Shown here piece after piece: positions 52,878 through 62,347 of a stretch of DNA of 64,000 bases; position 1 is the first letter of the stretch; every line of letters begins with the position of its first letter. Both the position numbers and the translations under genes were made by a program. The stretch comes from CAVWDU01 sp963840725 (GTDB lineage: Bacteria > Pseudomonadota > Gammaproteobacteria > Pseudomonadales > Halieaceae), in the NCBI GenBank assembly GCA_963840725.1, contig CAWIZY010000016.1, forward strand, positions 1,364,001-1,428,000. The letters are read 5' to 3'. Under the pieces are notes generated by a model that saw only the letters and a program-made list of their open reading frames with translations, had not been told where the DNA came from and ran no database searches.

Positions 52878-53870
52878 TCAGCGTTGGAACTGTCGGCAGG
52901 CGCGCAGGACGCTATCGACATCCGCACTGGAGACGTCCTGGTGCAGCACCCAGCGATGGCCGGCAATGCGGATGCCAGCGTCTGCGAGGTGTTTCTGTAG
53001 CGGCGCTGTTTCTACCGAGCTGTCCAGCATCACCATGTTGGTCTCGGGGGTGGCGGCCAGCCGAAAGCCATGGATATCGAGCAGGCCCATGGCGAGACGT
53101 TTGGCGTTGTCATGGTCTTGCGCCAGTCGGGCAACATTATTTTGCAACGCATAGAGTCCTGCGGCCGCCACGACGCCCGCCTGGCGCATGCCTCCACCGA
53201 GCATCTTGCGCCATCGCCTGGCGCGACGGATGGTTTCGCTGTCGCCCACCAGCAGGGAGCCGAGTGGGCAAGCAAGACCCTTGGACAGGCAGATCGAAAT
53301 ACTGTCGAAGTGCCCACAGATCTGTTTTACAGGCACGTCCAGCGCTACCGCGGCATTAAAAATACGTGCTCCGTCCAGATGTCGGCGCAGCCCCAGCTCT
53401 GCAACCAGCTCGCTGTACCGCGCCAGGTAATCCAGCGCCAGTACTTTGCCGGCCTGGGTGTTTTCCAGGCAAACCAGACGGGAAATAGCAAAGTGATTGT
53501 CATCGGGCTTGACGGCCGCCTTGACCGCGTCGAGAGGGAGTTCACCGCGCGCATTAAAAGGAATCGTGCAGGGCTGTATGCCCCCCAGCACCGCAGCACC
53601 GCCGCCCTCGTACATGTAGGTGTGCGCGGTTGCGCCCACGATGTACTCGTGACCCCGGTCGCAGTGACTGAGTAAGCCAAGCAGGTTGCTCTGGGTGCCG
53701 CTGGTGGCAAACAGGGCTGCCTCCTTACCCGTGAGCTCGGCCGCTAATGCTTCCAGCGCATTGACTGTCGGGTCCTCGCCGTAGACATCGTCGCCGGTCG
53801 GCGCGCTGGTCATTGCTTCCAGCATGGCTGGGGTGGGCCGGGTGACGGTGTCGCTGCGCAGGTCAATCAT
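52878..53870 (-). CDS. ltaE: Low-specificity L-threonine aldolase
   Basis: 330 residues from ATG 53870 (MIDLRSDTVTRPTPAM), the standard family start; an upstream extension lacks family features. PLP enzyme: TGDDVYGEDPTVNALE, FATSGTQSNLL, HLDGARIFNAAVAL (cofactor-binding Asp and Arg) and the PLP Lys in CLSKGLACPLGS. It splits threonine or allo-threonine to glycine and acetaldehyde. It is convergent with the ABC transporter gene. The upstream gap to 54062 is unremarkable. Confidence 0.93.
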   Translation of the reverse strand: MIDLRSDTVTRPTPAMLEAMTSAPTGDDVYGEDPTVNALEALAAELTGKEAALFATSGTQSNLLGLLSHCDRGHEYIVGATAHTYMYEGGGAAVLGGIQPCTIPFNARGELPLDAVKAAVKPDDNHFAISRLVCLENTQAGKVLALDYLARYSELVAELGLRRHLDGARIFNAAVALDVPVKQICGHFDSISICLSKGLACPLGSLLVGDSETIRRARRWRKMLGGGMRQAGVVAAAGLYALQNNVARLAQDHDNAKRLAMGLLDIHGFRLAATPETNMVMLDSSVETAPLQKHLADAGIRIAGHRWVLHQDVSSADVDSVLRACRQFQR

Positions 53871-54062
53871 CGAATGTTCACTGAGTTTATGGGCTTGAGC
53901 CCGGAGCATAAAGCGCAGGAGCGCCGCAACGCAAACCCATTGCCTCGCACTGGGGCGTGCGGTGTGAGGCGCCTCGCCTTGCTGCATGGTACGATAGGAG
54001 TGTACAGAAGTTTGGCCTAAGCAGCTGGTTGGACGCCGCTTTTTTCCCTACGGAGAGCTACT

Positions 54063-54311
54063 ATGGAAGCCACATCACTCATCGCGTTTTTGGCAATCGG
54101 CGCGGTCGCCGGCTGGCTGGCGGGATTATTTATGAAAAGTGGTGGATCAGGCCTGTTGTTTAACATGCTGCTCGGCATCGTCGGTGCGGTAATCGGTGGG
54201 TGGGTATTTTCCTTCGTTGGCGTTTCCGCCGGCGGTGTGATCGGCTCGCTGATCACTGCGGTGGTTGGTGCCTGTCTGCTGTTGTTCGTCGTCGGGCTGT
54301 TCAAGAACTGA
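54063..54311 (+). CDS. GlsB/YeaQ/YmgE family stress membrane protein
   Basis: 82 residues with three membrane segments and the transglycosylase-associated-protein pattern (AIGAVAGWLAGLFMKSGGSG, then MLLGIVGAVIGGWVF). A small Gly-rich inner-membrane protein, often induced by general stress; its molecular role is unknown. GGAGAGCT lies just before the ATG. Confidence 0.9.
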   Translation: MEATSLIAFLAIGAVAGWLAGLFMKSGGSGLLFNMLLGIVGAVIGGWVFSFVGVSAGGVIGSLITAVVGACLLLFVVGLFKN

Positions 54312-54370
54312 GGCTGTTGACGCAGGGCCTGAGTCGGCAGGGTGTAAAGGTTGTCGGGAGGGGTTGTCGA

Positions 54371-55816
54371 GTGACACCGGAACAGTTCAGACAGGCTGGG
54401 CACGAGCTCATCGATTGGATAGCCGATTATCGCGAGCGCATTGCGGACCTCCCGGTGCGGGCCCAGATAGAACCCGGTGAAGTCCGCGACGGGTTTTCCC
54501 CGCTGCCACCCGAAGAGCCCGGTGATTTTAGCGCTCTGCTCGGCGATCTCGAGCGGCTTGTCGTGCCAGGGGTCACCCAGGTTCAGCATCCCATGCACTT
54601 TGGCTGGTTTCCCTCCAATGCTTCCCTCGCCTCGGTCTTGGGCGACATTGCCAGCTCCGGTATGGGCACACTGGGTATTTCCTGGGAGAGCTGCCCGTCG
54701 TTAACCGAGGTAGAAGAAGTCGTCTGTGAGTGGATGCGCCAGCTGACCGGTCTTGATAAGGCTTGGCGCGGGACCATCCATGATACAGCGTCCACCGCCT
54801 GTGTGACTGCCATGGTGCTGGCCCGCGAGCGCGCCAGCAGTTATAGCAAGAATGCCGGTGGCCTGCAGTCGGTGGCGTCGCCAATGATCGTCTACAGCAC
54901 TGCCGAGGCACATTCCTCGGTGGCCAAGGCTGTTCAGCTCGCGGGTTTCGGTAACGACAATTTGCGCCTGGTCGAGGAGGATTCCTGGACCCGTGGTATG
55001 CAACCCGGGGCACTGGCTGCGGCAATGGAGCGGGACCGGGCGTTGGGGCGGACTCCGGCGGCAATCGTTTGTTCGGTGGGTACCACAGGCACCACGGCAA
55101 TGGATCCGGTGGCAGAAATTGCCGCCATTGCAGCCGAGTCGGGTGTCTGGCTGCATGTTGACGCCGCCATGGCGGGTTCGGCGATGCTACTGCCGGAATG
55201 TCGCCATCTTTGGGAGGGCGTGGCGCTGGCAGACTCCCTGGCCTGGAACCCGCACAAGTGGATGGGTACGATCCTTGATACCTCGCTGTTTTATGTGCGG
55301 GACGTGGCGCACCTCGAGCGGGTGATGTCGACCAACCCGGCCTATCTGCGATCCGACGCTGACGGCGAAGTCACCCAATATCGCGATTGGGGGATCCCGC
55401 TGGGGCGCCGTTTCCGGGCATTAAAACTGTGGTTCCAACTCTATCTGGATGGCCCTGAGTCTATTCGCTCGCGAATCCGCCGCGACCTCGAGAATGCGCG
55501 CTGGCTGGCGGAGCAAGTGGAGCAGACACCGGACTGGCAGGTGCTGGCACCGGTGCCCCTGCAAACGGTCTGTGTGTTACATAACGGTCGCGATGTGAAT
55601 GGTCAACTGCTGACCGGGGCTGCACTGGATGAGCACACGCTGGCCTGGGTGGCAAAAATCAATGACTCGGGTGCGGCATTCCTCACCCCCTCTGTGCTCG
55701 ATGGGCGCTGGATGGTGAGGGTATCTATCGGGGTGGAGGGAACTGAACGGGCGCATGTGGCCCGGCTCTGGGCGCTGATGCAGGCAATGGCTGCGGAGAC
55801 AGAAGCAGATAGCTAG
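54371..55816 (+). CDS. Group II PLP-dependent decarboxylase (aromatic amino acid decarboxylase-like)
   Basis: 481 residues from GTG 54371, with GGGAGG upstream; the family N-terminus TPEQFRQAGHELIDWIADY follows at once. Motifs: HPMHFGWFPSNAS, AHSSVAKAVQLAG, LHVDAAMAGSAML and the PLP Lys in AWNPHKWMG. This is the aromatic-L-amino-acid/tyrosine decarboxylase branch, converting an amino acid to an amine. The specific substrate is not determined. The stop overlaps the convergent MFS gene stop. Confidence 0.9.
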   Translation: MTPEQFRQAGHELIDWIADYRERIADLPVRAQIEPGEVRDGFSPLPPEEPGDFSALLGDLERLVVPGVTQVQHPMHFGWFPSNASLASVLGDIASSGMGTLGISWESCPSLTEVEEVVCEWMRQLTGLDKAWRGTIHDTASTACVTAMVLARERASSYSKNAGGLQSVASPMIVYSTAEAHSSVAKAVQLAGFGNDNLRLVEEDSWTRGMQPGALAAAMERDRALGRTPAAIVCSVGTTGTTAMDPVAEIAAIAAESGVWLHVDAAMAGSAMLLPECRHLWEGVALADSLAWNPHKWMGTILDTSLFYVRDVAHLERVMSTNPAYLRSDADGEVTQYRDWGIPLGRRFRALKLWFQLYLDGPESIRSRIRRDLENARWLAEQVEQTPDWQVLAPVPLQTVCVLHNGRDVNGQLLTGAALDEHTLAWVAKINDSGAAFLTPSVLDGRWMVRVSIGVEGTERAHVARLWALMQAMAAETEADS

Positions 55817-56979
55817 AAACGTTCCCGATGCCATAACAGGGCGGTAATCATGACCATTACGGGGATCAGGCAGAGCAGCAGCAGGCTCTGCCAGCTGATC
55901 GCACTGATTGCCCAACCTGCCGTCAACGCGGCGACAGCCTGGGTCGAAAACACGACGGAATCGTTCAAGGCCTGGGCTCGGTACTGTTCCCCCTCACGGT
56001 AGGCCATGGGCAGCAGGGCTGTCCCGGAAATAAACAAGAAGTTCCAGCCGATGCCGAGCATCACCAACTGACCCCAAAACCCCATTACTGACACATCCAA
56101 CAGGCCGATCACGATCGTTGTGGCGTAGCAAACCAGACCCGCTATCATGAGCCCGCGAATGCTCAATGCTCTGAATAACCAGGCGGTGATCAGCGAGGGG
56201 AGGTACATGGCCGCAATGTGACTCTGAATGACCCACTTGGTATCTTCCAGGCTATGGCCATGGTGCAGGTGCATGCTGATGGGGGTAGCGGTCATTACAA
56301 AAGACATCACCATAAACGCTACCGCTCCGCTGGCGATCGCAACCACCAGCAGACGATTACTACCCAACATCTCCCGTAGGGGTCTCGCTGCGCTGATCTG
56401 CGCCGCACTCAGGGGTGCAGCCGGGGTGTAAAGCAGCAGCAGAAGCGCGCCAATTAAAAAGCAGGCGGCACCCAGCCAGAATGAGCCGCGATACTCAACA
56501 ACCGAAAGATTGCGTCCCCACAGCGCCAGCTCGGGTCCGAAAAATGCGGCGACAATGCCCGCGCACATGATAATTGATGCCGCAGTCGGGCCCTTGTCCA
56601 ACGCCACAGTCTCCATGGCGGCAAATCGGATCTGTTGTAATGCGGCATTGGCGCCGCCCAGTAACAGGGCACTGAGACAAAACAGTCGAAAGCTGCTCCA
56701 GCTGAGCGCCTGCCCAGCGAGCAGGCAGGCCATTGCGCCAAGCAGCGTAAACAGAATGAAGGTCCATTTGCGCCCAAGGTGGGACATACAGCGGGCTGCT
56801 GGCACTACACCGCAGGCCGTTCCGATAATCATTAACGCGATAGGCAGCGTTGCCCATTGTTCGGTCGTAGCCAACTGTGAGCCGATGATACTGCCGATCA
56901 GCACCATCAGCGGAAAGACAGACATGGCCACGGCGTTAATCAGGGCCAGCAGCCAGACACTCTTGAAACCCGTGTTCAT
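55813..56979 (-). CDS. MFS transporter
   Basis: 388 residues, about twelve membrane helices, with a loop 2-3 motif CMSHLGRKWTFILF typical of the major facilitator superfamily. It is the last gene of the MFP-RND-MFS operon and overlaps the RND gene by 4 bases. It most likely exports a compound across the inner membrane. The substrate is unknown. Confidence 0.88.
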   Translation of the reverse strand: MNTGFKSVWLLALINAVAMSVFPLMVLIGSIIGSQLATTEQWATLPIALMIIGTACGVVPAARCMSHLGRKWTFILFTLLGAMACLLAGQALSWSSFRLFCLSALLLGGANAALQQIRFAAMETVALDKGPTAASIIMCAGIVAAFFGPELALWGRNLSVVEYRGSFWLGAACFLIGALLLLLYTPAAPLSAAQISAARPLREMLGSNRLLVVAIASGAVAFMVMSFVMTATPISMHLHHGHSLEDTKWVIQSHIAAMYLPSLITAWLFRALSIRGLMIAGLVCYATTIVIGLLDVSVMGFWGQLVMLGIGWNFLFISGTALLPMAYREGEQYRAQALNDSVVFSTQAVAALTAGWAISAISWQSLLLLCLIPVMVMITALLWHRERF

Positions 56980-59900
56980 CCCAGGGGTCCCAGCTCTTTT
57001 CTGGACTGTCTTATTTCAAAAATCTCTCGCAGCAGGACAGGCAGCACCAGCAGAGTCACCACGCTGGACACCAGCAGACCGCAGAGGACGATGGCGCCCA
57101 GGCCGCGGTATAGCTCCGCGCCCGAGCCCGGTAACAAGACCAGTGGGGAGAGCCCGCATACCGTGGTTATCGTAGACATCATCACCGGCCGCAGGCGCAC
57201 CCGGATGGCGTCGCTGACGGCCTCCGTAACCCCCATTTGGCCGCTTTGAATATTGCTCACTGCGCGGTCTACCAGGAGAATCGGGTTGTTGACCACAGTG
57301 CCGATCAGAATGAGAAAGCCGAGCATGGTGATCACATCCAATGGCTGTATTAAAGGCTCCAGCCCCAGTAGAGGGAGCGCGGCACCAACCCGATTGAGCA
57401 GCCACAGGCCAATGAGGCCCCCGCAAATTCCGATCGGTACGGTGGTCATAATCAATAGCGGGTAGCCCCAGCTGGAAAAAACGGCCACCAGCAGGAAGTA
57501 GGCTATCAGCAGAGCCAGAAGGAAATTGCCGATCAGCACCTCACGGGTCTGGTCAAGCTTGCTACTGGCCCCGCTCACCTGAAGGCTGATTCCGTCAGGG
57601 ATCTCCCCGCTGTTGCGCATGGCTTCCAGCAACTCGGTGCGCACCCGTGCTGCGCCCGTTTCCAGCGGAATATTTCGCGGCGCAATGATGTTCAGAGTGA
57701 CCGTGCGCAGGCCATTGACGCGGGTGATACTGGCCGCTCCCACGCGTTCTTCCACCCGGGCCATGGCCGCCAGTGGCACCAGTGAGCCGCTGCCGGTGTG
57801 CAGCATGACCTGTTCCAGGTCAGCCGGTTTGTTTACTGTCCCGCGCGCTGAGTAGAGATACATGTCCAGTTTGTCGTCATCGATGAAGAAGTCGTCGACG
57901 AAGGCGCCATCGGAGTAGGCCCAGAGGGTGTATCCGAGTTCCGACTGTGACACCTGCAGTTCCGCCGCTCGGTCCCAGTCCGGGATCACATAGGCCATGG
58001 GTTGCGACATGCTCAGGCTGGTCGGCGATGGTGTCGAGCGAACCTGCCCCTCCTCGAAGAGATCATCGGCGCGCTGGAAGACGTGCAGGGCGGTGGCGAA
58101 AAGTTGCTGCAGGTTGCGGCCACTGATCTCGACGTTGATGCTTCGCGTGCCACCGCGGTTGCCGGAAAAAATAGAGCCGCGACTGACGAAGGCCCGCATG
58201 CCTGGCACCTGCCCCAGCCGCTCACTCAGCGCGCGTGCCAGCGCTGCCGTGTGCGCTGGATTACTGGGCTCGCTGACATACAGCACACGAGAGGCGTTTA
58301 CAAATGCGACACTGCTGGCAAGCGGCGGGATATCCGTGGTGCCGGCCTTGAATGCCTCGGGGGTAGCCCCGACTTGCGCAGAAATTGGGGCATCAACCTG
58401 TTTGAACACACCGTGGACTGTCTCCAGGTTGTAGCCGGCTGGCGCAAACATAAAGGCGAAAACCTTGGCTTCCTCACCCTCCGGCAGATACGCGGTGGCC
58501 GGTGTCATAAACCGGAATACCGCCAGACTCACCAGCACCGTGATGGCGAGGGTGATATAGCGGTTGCGGCGAGTTTGTTGCAGTCGCTCCGAAATTTTCA
58601 AAATACTGTTTGCCAGCCCACCTGTGCCTGTGCCCGTGTCATTGGCCTGCGCCGCAGCGTCGGTCTTTATAGTTGCGCCTGGGAGAAAGCGCTGGCTTGC
58701 AGCAGGCACCAGTGCGATGGCGACCAGCATCGACATCACGATAGACGCGGAGATCGCAATGGCGATGTCTGAGTACAACTGGCCCGCCTCGTCCTGCAGC
58801 AGAGCGATTGGCAGGAATACCAGCACGGTGGTCAGAGTGGAGGCGAGTATCGCCGGCCAGACCTCGCTGATTCCGGCGAGGGTGGCCTGATAACGTGGCT
58901 TGCCTGAACTGAGGTGACGAGAGATGTTTTCCAGGGCTACGATACTGTTGTCCAGGGTCATGCCGATGGCGAACGCCACGCCCGCAAGAGAGATCACGTT
59001 GATACTGCGGCCGGCCAGGGACAGGCCCAGAAAGGCCGCCAGCGTGCACACCGGGATCCCAATCGCACCGATGAACGTGGCGGCAAAGGATCTCAGGAAT
59101 AGCAGCAGCACCAGGGTGGCGAGGACGGCGCCGATCAGTAAGTTGGAAATCACAGTGCGCACGGAAGCTTTTACGTAGCGCACGTCCTCGGAGTTGACCG
59201 CTATTTGCAGGCCACGCTCCCCGGCGGGCCCTGCGTTGAGTTCGGCGACTGCTGCAAGCACGCCGTCCAGTACGGCGACAACATTGGAACCAGACTGTTT
59301 GCGGATTCTGAAGGTCAGTGATCGTTCACCGGCGAAGTAGGCATAGAAGCGCTCTTCTTCTTTACCCATTACGGCCTGACCAACGTCCTCAAGACGGATA
59401 AATGCCCCATCTCGTTGCGCCAGTATCAGGCGGTTGAGACTCGTCATATCCTCAAAGCGACCGATGGTGCGGATCAGGTAGCGGCGTTTGCCAAAGTCCA
59501 TATCGCCCCCTGAAACATCGCGATTGCGGGCTCGCAGCGCCTCTCTGACCTGGAGCAGCGTCAGCCCGCGAGAGGCCAGTGCGCCGGGGTCAACGTAGAT
59601 GTTGATCTGACGTCCCGGAGCGCCTGAGAGGTCCACACCCGAAACGCCGGGTACACGCTCAATTCGACGCTTTATGTTGTCCTCCGCCCAGTCCAGTTGT
59701 TCCGTTACTTCGACACTCAGTGGATTGCCCGGGAGGGGGATGATGCGGAAGTAGGCGAAAGCATTTTCGGAGTAAGAGCTGGTCGAGATTCTTGGCTGAT
59801 CGACGTTCTCAGGGTAAGTGCTCATCTGGGAGAGCGCATTGTTGACCCGGATCAGGGCATCGTTGATATCCATGCCAAAGGGAAATTCAAGCTCGATTTC

Positions 59901-60161
59901 GGCACCGCCAAAATTGGCCTGGGATTCCATTCTCACCAGCCCGTTCACGCCCCGCAGAAACTCCTCCTGCTCAACAAGAATCAACTGCTCCACGTCCTGG
60001 GGAGTGGCGCCGGGCCAGACAGTGGACACTGTAATGATGCGCGGGTCCAGGTCTGGAATCATCTGGATGGGCACGCGCAGCGCGGCTGCCAGCCCGAACA
60101 GGCAGATAATAAAAACCCCGGCAACAACGACGCTGGGTCGGTCCAGGGCTGTCTTTAGCAT
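56976..60161 (-). CDS. RND-family efflux permease
   Basis: 1061 residues from ATG 60161; the N-terminus MLKTALDRPSVVVAGVFI is the usual first helix. Two repeats of six helices with large periplasmic loops are seen. Motifs include PDLDPRIITVSTVWPGATPQDVE split over the first porter domain, GMTLDNSIVALENISRHL in helix 4 and NPILLVDRAV in helix 10. This is an AcrB/MdtB-type proton-driven pump. It needs the adaptor encoded just upstream and an outer-membrane channel, which is not in this window. Confidence 0.93.
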   Translation of the reverse strand: MLKTALDRPSVVVAGVFIICLFGLAAALRVPIQMIPDLDPRIITVSTVWPGATPQDVEQLILVEQEEFLRGVNGLVRMESQANFGGAEIELEFPFGMDINDALIRVNNALSQMSTYPENVDQPRISTSSYSENAFAYFRIIPLPGNPLSVEVTEQLDWAEDNIKRRIERVPGVSGVDLSGAPGRQINIYVDPGALASRGLTLLQVREALRARNRDVSGGDMDFGKRRYLIRTIGRFEDMTSLNRLILAQRDGAFIRLEDVGQAVMGKEEERFYAYFAGERSLTFRIRKQSGSNVVAVLDGVLAAVAELNAGPAGERGLQIAVNSEDVRYVKASVRTVISNLLIGAVLATLVLLLFLRSFAATFIGAIGIPVCTLAAFLGLSLAGRSINVISLAGVAFAIGMTLDNSIVALENISRHLSSGKPRYQATLAGISEVWPAILASTLTTVLVFLPIALLQDEAGQLYSDIAIAISASIVMSMLVAIALVPAASQRFLPGATIKTDAAAQANDTGTGTGGLANSILKISERLQQTRRNRYITLAITVLVSLAVFRFMTPATAYLPEGEEAKVFAFMFAPAGYNLETVHGVFKQVDAPISAQVGATPEAFKAGTTDIPPLASSVAFVNASRVLYVSEPSNPAHTAALARALSERLGQVPGMRAFVSRGSIFSGNRGGTRSINVEISGRNLQQLFATALHVFQRADDLFEEGQVRSTPSPTSLSMSQPMAYVIPDWDRAAELQVSQSELGYTLWAYSDGAFVDDFFIDDDKLDMYLYSARGTVNKPADLEQVMLHTGSGSLVPLAAMARVEERVGAASITRVNGLRTVTLNIIAPRNIPLETGAARVRTELLEAMRNSGEIPDGISLQVSGASSKLDQTREVLIGNFLLALLIAYFLLVAVFSSWGYPLLIMTTVPIGICGGLIGLWLLNRVGAALPLLGLEPLIQPLDVITMLGFLILIGTVVNNPILLVDRAVSNIQSGQMGVTEAVSDAIRVRLRPVMMSTITTVCGLSPLVLLPGSGAELYRGLGAIVLCGLLVSSVVTLLVLPVLLREIFEIRQSRKELGPLG

Positions 60162-60303
60162 GGTTGGGCAGCGTCCTGCAGTGGTCTCGGGGGAGGGCCG
60201 GACGGGCCCGCAATCGTCGGCACAGTCGATGGCATAAAGCCGCATGGACCCAACGTTAAACGGTAGCTGCTGCCATCGCTGACGGGTTTTGTTAGCGTCA
60301 TCA

Positions 60304-61440
60304 TTAGCGAGTGCCCCGGGGGTTTTGCAGGACGGTTACTGACTGGCCCGGTGTCAGGGTTTCGTTGCCGCGAGTGATCACCTGAGTCCCGGCTTCAAGA
60401 CCTTCAGCTAAAATTTCAACCCGCGCCGCGCTGCGGCGACCGAGGCTAATGGCCTGTGGTTCGGCAACGAAATCACCGGCACCGCGTTGATCAATCACCC
60501 AGACCTGCTGCTTGCCGTCGGCACTGAGCGTGATCGCATCTGCTGGCACTTGCAGGACGGGTTGGTCATCGCCCAGAGCGAACTCCATGCGCAGCGACAT
60601 ACCCGGTGCCAATTGCCAGTCGGCATTGGCCAACTCACTGCGGACCAGGAATGTGCGTGACCGGTCGCTGCTTACCGGCACCCGTCGATTGACCTGGCTA
60701 AGGAGCCAGCGACCGCCCTCGAATCCGGGCATGACTCGTACCGCAGTGCCGATACTGATCTGGTTCAGGTAGCGTTCCGGAAGCTGTACCTCAGCCCAGA
60801 TTGGCTCCATCCGAGCCAGCTCAAGCAGGGTTGTATCCGCGACCACCTGACGGCCGACTTCTGCCAGTTTTGCGGTGACTACACCGGCGAAGGGTGCGGT
60901 CACCCGGTGGTGGGCCAGCCTGACGCGTTGGATATCAGTCTCCCTGCGAAATTGATCCAGCCGCGCTCGACCGGCCGCCAGTTCGGCTCGCAGGCTGGCC
61001 AGCTCTGAGCGGGAAAAATTATTGGCAGCGATAAGGTCGGCGGCCTCCCGGACCCGCCGCTGCTGGTCAGCCACCAGTGCCTCGGCCTCACGCAGAAGTG
61101 CCTCTCGGCGTTGCAACTCGAGTCTGGCGATGTTGTCATCCAGGGTGACCAGTAGCTGCCCCTGCTCCACACGATCCCCCGCCTGGACCACAAATTCAGT
61201 GATGTAGCCAGCCACACGGGCTGAGAGAGCGCTGTTTTGAGGGGACCGAAAACTGCCGGCCAAGGTCACGGTTTCGGCAATAGGTGCCAGTATGATCCTG
61301 GCGACCTCCACGCTGGGAGCGGGTTGCGCTGTCACCGCAAATGCGAGCGCGGGTGACAGCAGCAGCGCAACGCGTTTCAGCCAGGCTTGGGTGCACGAAC
61401 GTGGCCGGCGTTTGGCGGGCCGCATAGCTGGGGTTGGCAT
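60304..61440 (-). CDS. RND periplasmic adaptor (membrane-fusion protein)
   Basis: 378 residues with an N-terminal signal (WLKRVALLLSPALAFAVTA). The lipoyl half-motifs ARVAGYITEFVVQAGDRVEQ and APFAGVVTAKLAEVGRQV flank an alpha-helical hairpin (about 105-170); the beta-barrel and membrane-proximal domains follow. It joins the RND pump to an outer-membrane channel. First gene of the operon, with 142 bases before the RND gene. ATG 61425 is an alternative start. Confidence 0.9.
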   Translation of the reverse strand: MPTPAMRPAKRRPRSCTQAWLKRVALLLSPALAFAVTAQPAPSVEVARIILAPIAETVTLAGSFRSPQNSALSARVAGYITEFVVQAGDRVEQGQLLVTLDDNIARLELQRREALLREAEALVADQQRRVREAADLIAANNFSRSELASLRAELAAGRARLDQFRRETDIQRVRLAHHRVTAPFAGVVTAKLAEVGRQVVADTTLLELARMEPIWAEVQLPERYLNQISIGTAVRVMPGFEGGRWLLSQVNRRVPVSSDRSRTFLVRSELANADWQLAPGMSLRMEFALGDDQPVLQVPADAITLSADGKQQVWVIDQRGAGDFVAEPQAISLGRRSAARVEILAEGLEAGTQVITRGNETLTPGQSVTVLQNPRGTR

Positions 61441-61854
61441 CAGTGGTTCAGTGCCGATCTGCCCAGAGCGCCAAGGCCTGAGGGAAGCGTCTGCTTGGTT
61501 GATTCATGTTGTTCGCCGGGACATTTAGCGTTGCAGGAAAAAGCCAGTCTAGGCGATCTGTCGTTGGCTGGCCAGCAGCCACCTCGAGCCCGCCAGACAG
61601 GGCCACTCACCAGGCTGTCGGGGTGGAGGCGGGCTTGGGTTTAACGGGGCTCCGCCCTCGCCAGTTGCCGCTCGCAGCGCCCATCTCGTCGCCCACACCT
61701 CGCCCCATAGCGTTGGAATGGCCGAGGCCATCACAGCGTTGCAATCAGGGGAGATATCGTCGATATTCCCAGCTATTGACGCGTCACTGATGCGATCGGT
61801 ACCCGCGCTCGATGGGTGCGAGTCAAACGAACAGTAACGGTGCGAGGAAGCGCA
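61441..61854. other. Intergenic region, nothing recognised
   Basis: 414 GC-rich bases between the divergent adaptor and PNPOx-like genes. Open frames exist on both strands, but none shows a protein-like composition or ribosome-binding site. It should hold both promoters. Confidence 0.4.
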
Positions 61855-62331
61855 ATGGTCGCCAGAGTTCAAGTGCGGGGCCCCTGGTCTATTGTAGATA
61901 TCGAAGAGTACCTGGCTGCCAGTGTTCTGCCGTTGCGGCTCTCCTGTGTGGGGGTAGACGGGTATCCGCGGGTGGTCTCTGTGTGGTACCGCTACCAGCG
62001 CGAGCATCTCTGTTGTGTGTCCCACGGCAAGTCCAGCCTGGTGGCGCTCCTTAATGGTAACAACAAAGTGGGTTTCGAACTGGCACCCAATGAACCGCCC
62101 TATTGTGGGGTGCGTGGACAGGGGCTTGCTGTGGTGAGTCCGCTCAGTGCTGACGACGAAACCCTGGACCAATTGTTGGAGCGCTACGTCGGTGGGTCAG
62201 AATCTCAGCTGGCGAAATGGCTGCTGTCCCGCCGTGAAGAAGAAATGCTGATCAGGATCAGGCCCTCCCGGTGGTTTAGTTGGGACTATCGTGACCGCAT
62301 GGCGGATATAAGCAGCGCGCCGGCTCATTGA
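61855..62331 (+). CDS. Pyridoxamine 5'-phosphate oxidase-like flavin-binding protein
   Basis: 158 residues from ATG 61855, with GAGGAAG upstream. The split-barrel pattern RLSCVGVDGYPRVVSVWYRY, then LCCVSHGKSSLVALLNGNNK and VGFELAPNEPPYCGVRGQG fits general PNPOx/FMN-binding proteins. The role is unknown; relatives reduce flavin- or F420-linked substrates. It ends convergently with the MerR-type regulator gene. Confidence 0.72.
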   Translation: MVARVQVRGPWSIVDIEEYLAASVLPLRLSCVGVDGYPRVVSVWYRYQREHLCCVSHGKSSLVALLNGNNKVGFELAPNEPPYCGVRGQGLAVVSPLSADDETLDQLLERYVGGSESQLAKWLLSRREEEMLIRIRPSRWFSWDYRDRMADISSAPAH

Positions 62332-62347
62332 TCCGGCGCGCCGGATA

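Noticed and set aside
61549..62172. A 207-residue minus-strand frame across the 61.4-61.9 kb gap
   Set aside because: It overlaps the PNPOx-like gene in antisense, has no ribosome-binding site and a Pro/His/Ser-rich composition.
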